Shown here piece after piece: positions 1 to 5,440 of a stretch of DNA of 5,440 nucleotides. The first letter of the stretch is position 1, and every line of letters starts with the position of its first letter. The DNA lies in contig JAQIDF010000396.1 in NCBI GenBank assembly GCA_027858145.1, positions 1 through 5,440 on the forward strand, written 5' to 3'. This DNA comes from Prolixibacteraceae bacterium (GTDB lineage Bacteria > Bacteroidota > Bacteroidia > Bacteroidales > Prolixibacteraceae). The notes under the pieces are model-generated. The model had not been told where the DNA came from. It did not search any database and saw nothing but the letters and a program-made list of their open reading frames with translations. Position numbers and translations under genes: made by a program.

Positions 1-884
1 TATATGGCTTCAATAATTTCCGAAAGGTTCGGTTTGTTTCTCATGTAGCTTAGTGCCGGACTAAAAAGCCCGCATCTGGAACCTAAAATCGTTATCTCGT
101 TAACAACAACGGAAGTTAAATCGATTTTCTGTGTGGCTGTAATGGTACTTTTCAAAATAAGAGTGCCACGTGGTTTGGTGTGAGCAAGCGAGAACTCAAA
201 ACCGCCGGCACTTCCGGTGGCTTCTATTACAATATCGAACAATTCAGGTGACATTTGATCCAACAATACAACTTTTGTGTTGTTTTGAGCGGCAATATTC
301 AGCTTCTCGGGGTGTTTCCCCACATGTGTAATGATCGCACCTGTGCTTGAAATTGCATGGTTTATCATCAGCCCCAGTTTCCCGTCGCCAACAATCAACA
401 CTTTTTGTCCTGCTTTTATCTCAATTTGTTCCAGTATTTCGAAACCTGCCGCCAGTGGTTCAGTTAAGCTTGCAACTTCATCGGATATGTGGTCAGGCAC
501 TTCGTAAAGGTTTTCAACGGGCAGGGTAATGTATTCGGCAAAACAGCCATTGCGTCCTCGTATGCCCAAAGTAGTATGATCTGGGCAGTGTCGCCCGAGG
601 TCTTGTTTGCAATATTCACATGTTTCACTGCCACAGCCACAGTTTATATCACCTACAACCCTTTTGCCAATCCAGCTTTTATCTGCAATATTGACATCTT
701 CAACAATGCCCACAAACTCATGGCCCGGTATGCCTTTAAATTTATTATACCCTTTGGTAATTTCGATGTCGGTATTGCAAATACCTGCCATGTGTATTCG
801 GATTAGCGCTTCTTTATCAGCCGGATATGGTTTTGGAAAGTTGTTTACGAAGTTTAGTTTGTTATTAAAATATAATGCCCTCAT
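1..884 (-). CDS. Zinc-dependent medium-chain dehydrogenase/reductase (alcohol/polyol dehydrogenase-like), partial, C-terminus off the left edge
   Basis: This is a cytoplasmic NAD(P)-dependent oxidoreductase of the MDR superfamily, which interconverts alcohols or polyols and carbonyls. The reading frame runs without a stop from the ATG at 884 to the window edge, giving 294 codons of a family that is usually about 340-350 residues. An in-frame TAG two codons upstream of the ATG fixes the start. The N-terminal GroES-like domain (about 1-130) carries the catalytic-zinc motifs G-I-C36-N-T-D and G-H55-E56. A cysteine-rich structural-zinc lobe follows (C82, C84, C89, C92, C100). T-E142-P-L is the usual segment after the first domain. 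The Rossmann fold begins near residue 160, with the nucleotide loop G166-D-G168-K-L-G171. The position where NAD-specific enzymes carry an acidic residue is occupied by K190-H191. The gene is divergent from the susC/susD pair. Its substrate is not identifiable; sugar, polyol or simple alcohol are all possible. The family call is firm, the exact function is not. Confidence 0.93.
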   Translation of the reverse strand, partial: MRALYFNNKLNFVNNFPKPYPADKEALIRIHMAGICNTDIEITKGYNKFKGIPGHEFVGIVEDVNIADKSWIGKRVVGDINCGCGSETCEYCKQDLGRHCPDHTTLGIRGRNGCFAEYITLPVENLYEVPDHISDEVASLTEPLAAGFEILEQIEIKAGQKVLIVGDGKLGLMINHAISSTGAIITHVGKHPEKLNIAAQNNTKVVLLDQMSPELFDIVIEATGSAGGFEFSLAHTKPRGTLILKSTITATQKIDLTSVVVNEITILGSRCGLFSPALSYMRNKPNLSEIIEAI

Positions 885-896
885 GTTCTATACTTT

Positions 897-962
897 AGTC
901 GTGATGATATTAACATTAGCATATAAATATAGTTGATTTATTACAATAATAGTATCACGACT
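897..962. repeat. Widely spaced 9-bp inverted repeat upstream of the dehydrogenase
   Basis: AGTCGTGAT at 897-905 and its exact reverse complement ATCACGACT at 954-962 are separated by 48 AT-rich bases. The left arm lies 12 bases before the dehydrogenase ATG. Each arm holds four G/C bases in nine, in an otherwise very AT-rich region, so a chance match is less likely than for an A/T-only repeat. It could be a pair of regulator half-sites, or a stem in the dehydrogenase mRNA leader. Which of these applies, or whether it has any function, is inference. Confidence 0.45.
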
Positions 963-1205
963 CATGAATATGCTTGTAAGCGTTATATATACACTGTTGT
1001 AAAACATGTAAATGTTAATATTTGTAAAAATAGAAAAAATTTAAAAATACAAAAGTAGTTATTGTTTGATTTATTTAATGTAAAGGACTGAAAAACAAAT
1101 TTATAATTGATTTTTGTTATCTTTTTTACATAAATAGTAAGAGTTGTTTATAGTAAATAATTATAATTATGGAATATGATAAACATTAAAATTTCTAATT
1201 ATTTT

Positions 1206-1236
1206 TTTGGTAATAAAAAAAAAGTGTTTAAATTTG
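1206..1236 (+). promoter_or_regulatory. Bacteroidetes-type sigma-ABfr promoter for the susC-susD operon
   Basis: The -33 element TTTG is at 1206-1209 and the -7 element TAAATTTG is at 1229-1236. The spacer is 19 bp and includes a run of nine A (1215-1223). This fits the established Bacteroidetes primary-sigma consensus of TTTG and TAnnTTTG with a spacer of about 19-21 bp. Transcription would begin near 1243, leaving about 150 nt of untranslated leader before the susC ATG. Each box alone is common in AT-rich DNA; the correct pairing, spacing and direction are what support the call. There is no experimental start site. Confidence 0.6.
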
Positions 1237-1394
1237 AAATAGTAAGCGTACAAACAACACTTATGTTAAAATTCTGAAAAGTAACACAATAAGTATTTAT
1301 GAGTATCAAAAGCGTTTTAAGTACGTACAATATGGAATCTAATTAATGTTTAATACCTATTTTTTCATTTATTTAAATATAATATGACCTAACT

Positions 1395-4300
1395 ATGAAG
1401 AATTCAATTAATTTTAATCGAAGTTCAGTTACAGGTACTTTATTTAGTAAAGTACGGTTAATGTTGCTGGTTGTTTTAATGCTGGTAGCAGGTGGTGCCA
1501 TGTCATCTGCATCTGCCCAGGGAAATGCCTACAGCGGTAAGGTGCTTGATGCAGAAGGAAGCTCTTTAATTGGGGTGAATGTTATGGTAGAAGGTACAAC
1601 TGTAGGTACAGTTACTGATGTTGACGGTAATTTTTCATTATCGTATTCAGCAGATGAGGCTACACTTATCGTTTCTTTTATTGGTTATAAAACCAAAGAA
1701 GTTGAAGCCAGTGTCGGCGATAATCTGACAATTACACTTGAAGAAGACCTTATGGGTATCGACCAGGTTGTAGTTGTTGGTTATGGTGTACAAAAGAAAA
1801 GTCTTGTAACAGGGGCTATTTCAAGTGTTAAGTCTGAAGACATGGAAAATAGCTCGAATGCACGCGTAGGGCAGGCTCTGCAAGGGCGCACTGCAGGTGT
1901 GACAGTATTGCCAACGTCTGGTTCACCTGGTGCCGGTTCTAAAATCCGTATTCGTGGTGTGAGCTCGAATGGTAATTCCGATCCGCTTTACATTGTTGAC
2001 GGAATGAAAACCGGAAGTATTGATAATATCGCTCCAAACGATATTGAGTCAATCGAAATTCTTAAGGATGCGGCTTCTGCTGCTATTTATGGTACTGAAG
2101 GTGCTAATGGTGTAATTCTTATTACAACAAAAGGTGGTACTAAGGGCGAATCGAAAATTAGCTACAACTTCCAGGCTGGTATTCAGAGTTCAAGAACCAA
2201 AATGAAATTGATGAGTGCTGAGCAATATGTTGGCTACCTCGATGAAGCCGATATTCAGTCGATTGACAGTTACGACTATGATACCGACTGGCTTGGTGAG
2301 GTGTTTGAAAATGCACCTATGCAAAAGCATCACATTAGTTTCTCAGGTGGAAATGATAAGTCTACCTATATGATTTCAGGTTCTTACCTGAACCAGGATG
2401 GTATTGTAGGTGGCAACAATGCAAATTTTGAGCGTTTTACTGCCCGCATCAACGGGAAACACCAAATTAAAGAATGGTTAGAAGTGGGTAACAATTTATC
2501 GTATTCACATTTTACCCGTAAATCAATTGGTGAAGATGACGAATACCGCGGAGTTTTGAACAACGCACTGCTTATTGACCCATTAACACCGGTTGTTTAT
2601 CCTGAAGGACAAGTGCCTCAAAACGTTACTGATATGGTAAATAGTGGTCAGCAGTTGTTACGCAACGAAGATGGCGATATTTACGGTTTGCCGGCTTATA
2701 CAACAGGTGAAATTGCCAACCCTATTGCTGCTGTTCAAACATACAAAGGTGGTTTGACAAGCGATAAGGTTTTAGGTTCGTTTTATGCTACTCTTAAGCC
2801 GTTAAAAGGTCTGTCAATTACTTCTCGTTTTGGATTTGACCTGGCATACAATATTAACCACAGTTGGTCGCCTGTTTACTATGTTTCATCAGAGCGCCAG
2901 AATGGTACAAACACAATTGATGATAACATTGATAAGTATTTCAGCTGGTTGTGGGAAAACTTTGCCAGTTATAATATGAACTTTGGTGAAAATAACCTGA
3001 CATTATTAGCTGGTTATTCTGCCGAATCGTATCAGCATCCATCGTTTTACCTACATTCGGCTCCTATGCCAAAAGAAGGTGAGAATTATGCTTATCATAA
3101 CTACTCTTCCCGCGATTATGATCAGGTTGGAGGCGATTTGGAAGAAACACGTCGTACTTCAGTATTCGGGCGTTTATCGTACGATTATGCAAATAAATAT
3201 ATGATTGAATCTGCATTTCGTTATGATGCCTCGAGTGTATTCCCTGAAAACAACAAGGGCGCATTTTTCCCTTCATTGTCAGCAGGATGGCTAATTTCAG
3301 AAGAAGATTTCTGGGGCGACCTTGGTTATTTGAAACTACGTGCCAGTTGGGGACAAAATGGTAGTGATGCCAACCTGCCCGGTAATGAAGATAAAGAATT
3401 CTGGATTGGAGAAGGTATTCGTCTGCCAAATGCTAACGGAAATTATTATCCTGGATACAAAATTGAAAAAATGACTAATCCTGACCTTCGCTGGGAGCGT
3501 TCAGAGCAACTTGATGTTGGTGTCGATTACAGGGCGTTTAATGGTAAGTTGTCATTAGCTGTGGATTATTACGATAAGCAAACCAAAGACCTTATAATTA
3601 TGGCAACTCCGCCATTATCAGTTGGTTTAAATCCTTCATTTATTAATGGTGGTGATGTATCTAATAAAGGTTTCGATTTTGAAGTTGGTTATCGCGATAA
3701 CGATGGTGAATTCAAATATGGTGTGAGTGCCAACCTGTCTACTGTTAATAATGAGGTGACAAAGATTAATTCACCAACACCAATTATGGGTGTAAACGTA
3801 CGTGGTAGCGATGTTACCGTATTTGAAGAAGGCGAGCCAATCTGGTACTTCTATGGTTATAAAACCGATGGCATTGATGCTCAAACTGGTGCGCCAAATG
3901 TTGTAGATACTGATGGAAAAGAAGGAATTACTGCAGCAGATAAAACAAATATTGGTGACCCACATCCCGATTTTGTTTATGGTGGTAATATAAACCTTTC
4001 ATATATGGGATTCGATTTTAGTATGTTCTTACAGGGTACTTATGGCAATGATATCTACATGGCATGGTATCGTAACGACCGTCCTAAAACCAATAAGCCT
4101 GAGTATTTCTACACCGACCGCTGGACGGGTGCTGGTGATGAAAGTGCAACAATGCCTAAGCCCGATGCTTCAAGCGACTATATCTATCGTAGTGACTTAA
4201 TGATTGCTGATGGTTCATACATGAGAATAAAGCAACTACAATTAGGATATACATTGCCAAGCGATGTAGTAAACCGTATCGGTATCGGACGTGCACGTTT

Positions 4301-4451
4301 GTATGTGTCACTCGACGATTATTTTACAATAACCAAATACAAAGGTTTAGATCCTGAAGCCGGTAGTAATAATGATGCCAGTCAGGGTATTGATCGTGGT
4401 GTTTATCCAATACCGGGTAAATTCATGTTTGGTTTATCGATCGATTTTTAA
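1395..4451 (+). CDS. susC: SusC/RagA-family TonB-linked outer-membrane transporter
   Basis: This 1018-residue protein is the TonB-dependent import channel of a SusCD nutrient-uptake complex in the outer membrane. It starts with a signal peptide: basic residues to R21, a hydrophobic core at 22-35, and likely cleavage after A-S-A41. A carboxypeptidase-regulatory-like beta-sandwich follows (about 46-116), with the conserved pattern G-V-N-V-x-V-x-G-T and T-D-V-D-G-N-F. The family signature D123-Q-V-V-V-V-G-Y-G-V-Q-K-K comes next. The plug domain (about 136-248) includes I-R-G188, P-L-Y-I-V-D-G203 and A-N-G-V-I-L-I-T-T-K-G. The beta-barrel fills the rest, including a typical late motif with D838, D840, G841, D849 and I853-G-D-P-H-P. 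The chain ends in F1018, the terminal aromatic used for barrel assembly. Length is normal and the gene is intact. An in-frame TAA at 1380-1382 makes 1395 the first possible ATG. There is no STN domain ahead of the plug, so control through an anti-sigma partner is unlikely. The symbol denotes the family, not starch specificity. Confidence 0.97.
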   Translation: MKNSINFNRSSVTGTLFSKVRLMLLVVLMLVAGGAMSSASAQGNAYSGKVLDAEGSSLIGVNVMVEGTTVGTVTDVDGNFSLSYSADEATLIVSFIGYKTKEVEASVGDNLTITLEEDLMGIDQVVVVGYGVQKKSLVTGAISSVKSEDMENSSNARVGQALQGRTAGVTVLPTSGSPGAGSKIRIRGVSSNGNSDPLYIVDGMKTGSIDNIAPNDIESIEILKDAASAAIYGTEGANGVILITTKGGTKGESKISYNFQAGIQSSRTKMKLMSAEQYVGYLDEADIQSIDSYDYDTDWLGEVFENAPMQKHHISFSGGNDKSTYMISGSYLNQDGIVGGNNANFERFTARINGKHQIKEWLEVGNNLSYSHFTRKSIGEDDEYRGVLNNALLIDPLTPVVYPEGQVPQNVTDMVNSGQQLLRNEDGDIYGLPAYTTGEIANPIAAVQTYKGGLTSDKVLGSFYATLKPLKGLSITSRFGFDLAYNINHSWSPVYYVSSERQNGTNTIDDNIDKYFSWLWENFASYNMNFGENNLTLLAGYSAESYQHPSFYLHSAPMPKEGENYAYHNYSSRDYDQVGGDLEETRRTSVFGRLSYDYANKYMIESAFRYDASSVFPENNKGAFFPSLSAGWLISEEDFWGDLGYLKLRASWGQNGSDANLPGNEDKEFWIGEGIRLPNANGNYYPGYKIEKMTNPDLRWERSEQLDVGVDYRAFNGKLSLAVDYYDKQTKDLIIMATPPLSVGLNPSFINGGDVSNKGFDFEVGYRDNDGEFKYGVSANLSTVNNEVTKINSPTPIMGVNVRGSDVTVFEEGEPIWYFYGYKTDGIDAQTGAPNVVDTDGKEGITAADKTNIGDPHPDFVYGGNINLSYMGFDFSMFLQGTYGNDIYMAWYRNDRPKTNKPEYFYTDRWTGAGDESATMPKPDASSDYIYRSDLMIADGSYMRIKQLQLGYTLPSDVVNRIGIGRARLYVSLDDYFTITKYKGLDPEAGSNNDASQGIDRGVYPIPGKFMFGLSIDF

Positions 4452-4494
4452 TTGAGTTAATTATAAAAACATACATTTAATAGAATCGAAAATT

Positions 4495-5440
4495 ATGAAA
4501 CGTAAAAATATATTTGCAATAATAGCTTTATTGATTCTTTCGGCTTGCTCTCAGGATTTTCTTGAAGTAGATCCGAAGGGAAGAATCTCAAGCGATGACT
4601 TCCTCACCAATCAAGAGGAAGCAGAAATGGCACTTTGGGGCGTTTATGACCTGATGACCTGGAACTATAACCGCGACTGGCACAGTGCATTTTTCCTGAA
4701 AGTATTACCTGGGGATGACGCAAATGCTGCAGGTTCAGGGCCAGCCGACCAGAAACAATTACAAGAGATTGATGATTTTACACAAGTGGCTGATAATTCT
4801 TCTATCGAGCAAATATGGAGTGGTTATTATCAAACAATTAGTGCTGCGAATACTGTGATAAACCGTCTTTCTGAAGGTGATTTGACCGGTGTTGATGATT
4901 TAATTGCCGAGGCAAAAGCTATCCGTGCATTCAATTATTTTGAGTTGGTTGTATTATTTGGCGATGTTCCGCTTATTCTTGATAGCCCCGAAACAGAGGC
5001 CGATATGCATAAATCACGTACGCCTAAAGCTGACATTTATGCTCAGATTGAGGCCGACCTTACAGATGCAATATCAGAACTTCCGTTGAAGAGCGAATAC
5101 TCAGAAGCTGATAAATTTCGCATTTCAAAAGGAACAGCTCAGTCTGTTTTGGGTAAAGCATACTTGTATCAGGAGAAATGGGGTGAAGCAGTTTCTCAGT
5201 TTGGCGATGTAATATCAAGTCAGGAATATGATCTTCTTGAAGATTTTGAACAAGTATGGCGTGTTTCCAGCGAATTTGGAGCAGAATCAATTCTTGAATT
5301 ACAGTACATTTCATCAGAAACATACGACTGGAGTAATTTTCCATGGGGAGGTAATGTTGAAAGTAATATTCACGTGCAACTTATGGGACCTCGTGGTGAT
5401 GGTATCTTTGATGTTGCTGCAATTGGAATTTCAAACGGTT
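4495..5440 (+). CDS. susD: SusD/RagB-family surface nutrient-binding lipoprotein, partial, C-terminus off the right edge
   Basis: This is the surface lipoprotein that caps the SusC channel and captures the nutrient. The frame is open from 4495 to the window end, giving 315 codons of a family that usually has about 450-600. A short basic start (K2-R3-K4), a hydrophobic core and the lipobox L15-S-A-C18 form a signal-peptidase II site. S-Q-D-F-L-E after the cysteine is the usual SusD beginning. Family landmarks follow: A-x-x-G49-V-Y, the acidic G73-D-D segment, I-W108-S-G-Y-Y, A-A-N119-T-V-I, and the hallmark helix E139-A-K-A-I-R-A-F-N-Y-F-E-L ending in F-G-D-V-P159-L-I. K-G-T-A-x-x-V-L-G-K-A-Y-L-Y near 220-230 is a TPR-like helix. 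The gene begins 43 bases after susC with no hairpin between them, so the two are probably co-transcribed. An in-frame TGA at 4453-4455 precedes the only ATG. No strong ribosome-binding site is visible, as is common in Bacteroidota. The ligand is not predictable. The symbol denotes the family. Confidence 0.95.
   Translation, partial: MKRKNIFAIIALLILSACSQDFLEVDPKGRISSDDFLTNQEEAEMALWGVYDLMTWNYNRDWHSAFFLKVLPGDDANAAGSGPADQKQLQEIDDFTQVADNSSIEQIWSGYYQTISAANTVINRLSEGDLTGVDDLIAEAKAIRAFNYFELVVLFGDVPLILDSPETEADMHKSRTPKADIYAQIEADLTDAISELPLKSEYSEADKFRISKGTAQSVLGKAYLYQEKWGEAVSQFGDVISSQEYDLLEDFEQVWRVSSEFGAESILELQYISSETYDWSNFPWGGNVESNIHVQLMGPRGDGIFDVAAIGISNG

Larger units (their letters stand above)
885..1394. 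other. Divergent AT-rich intergenic region between the dehydrogenase and susC
   Basis: These 510 bases separate two divergently transcribed genes. I found no credible protein-coding frame, tRNA or rRNA-like segment in them. The content is strongly AT-rich with several A and T runs. Recognisable items are a forward promoter at 1206-1236, a 9-bp inverted repeat at 897-905 / 954-962, and a small GTACGTAC palindrome at 1321-1328. The region should hold the promoters and operators of both genes. No convincing complete reverse-strand promoter for the dehydrogenase was found, although reverse-strand matches to the -7 box alone occur (see the rejected items). Confidence 0.85.

Noticed and set aside
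347..936. Three plus-strand open frames (347-529, 489-806, 607-936)
   Set aside because: They lie antisense to the dehydrogenase, whose conserved zinc and Rossmann motifs prove the minus strand is coding. Their translations resemble no known family.
1050..1103. Reverse-strand -7-like boxes TACTTTTG (1057-1050) and TAAATTTG (1103-1096) that might serve the dehydrogenase
   Set aside because: Neither has a TTTG -33 element at the right distance; the nearest to the first is TTTA with a 23-base spacer. Such boxes occur by chance in AT-rich DNA. One of them could still be a weak promoter.
1157..1170. 14-bp palindrome ATAATTATAATTAT
   Set aside because: It consists only of A and T in a very AT-rich region, where such palindromes are expected by chance.
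1168..1338. Direct repeat TATGGAAT at 1168-1175 and 1331-1338
   Set aside because: A single 8-base match in about 500 bases of AT-rich DNA, with no extension or further copies.
3064..3965. Minus-strand open frames inside susC (3064-3429 and 3771-3965)
   Set aside because: They are antisense to the beta-barrel region of an intact, well-conserved susC frame, and their translations are rich in unusual residues with no recognisable motif.
4452..4494. Possible terminator between susC and susD
   Set aside because: The 43-base gap has no GC-rich hairpin followed by a T run; co-transcription is the simpler reading.
4904..5344. Open frames 4904-5089 (plus) and 5060-5344 (minus) over susD
   Set aside because: The susD frame is continuous across this stretch and carries the family hallmark helix, so these are shadow frames.
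1..5440. Mobile elements, CRISPR arrays, tRNA or rRNA genes
   Set aside because: No transposase, terminal repeats, regularly spaced repeats or conserved RNA-gene sequences were seen on either strand.

Overview
The window looks like part of a Bacteroidota (Bacteroidetes) chromosome. It carries a SusC-type TonB-dependent transporter followed directly by a SusD-type surface lipoprotein, a pair found essentially only in that phylum. It also has a Bacteroidetes-style promoter (TTTG, 19 bp, TAnnTTTG), an AT-rich intergenic region, and starts without a clear Shine-Dalgarno sequence. Genus and species cannot be fixed from the sequence.

Layout. Positions 1-884 (minus strand) hold the first 294 codons of a zinc-dependent medium-chain dehydrogenase/reductase, whose C-terminal end lies beyond the left edge. 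Positions 885-1394 are a 510-base AT-rich divergent intergenic region with a good forward promoter (1206-1236), an untranslated leader of about 150 nt, and a widely spaced 9-bp inverted repeat (897-905 / 954-962) just upstream of the dehydrogenase. Positions 1395-4451 (plus) encode a complete 1018-residue SusC/RagA-family outer-membrane transporter. After a 43-base gap, positions 4495-5440 (plus) encode the first 315 codons of a SusD/RagB-family lipoprotein, cut by the right edge.

How they work together. SusC and SusD form a TonB-powered complex that binds a glycan or similar nutrient at the cell surface and imports it to the periplasm. This is the core of a polysaccharide utilization locus (PUL). 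The divergent dehydrogenase could oxidise or reduce a sugar or polyol released from that nutrient, but only proximity supports this. No glycoside hydrolase, lyase, sulfatase or sensor gene lies in the window, so the substrate cannot be named.

I see no evidence of a previously undescribed system here. The points most worth checking are the intergenic regulatory structure and the unusual metal-site and cofactor-site residues of the dehydrogenase.
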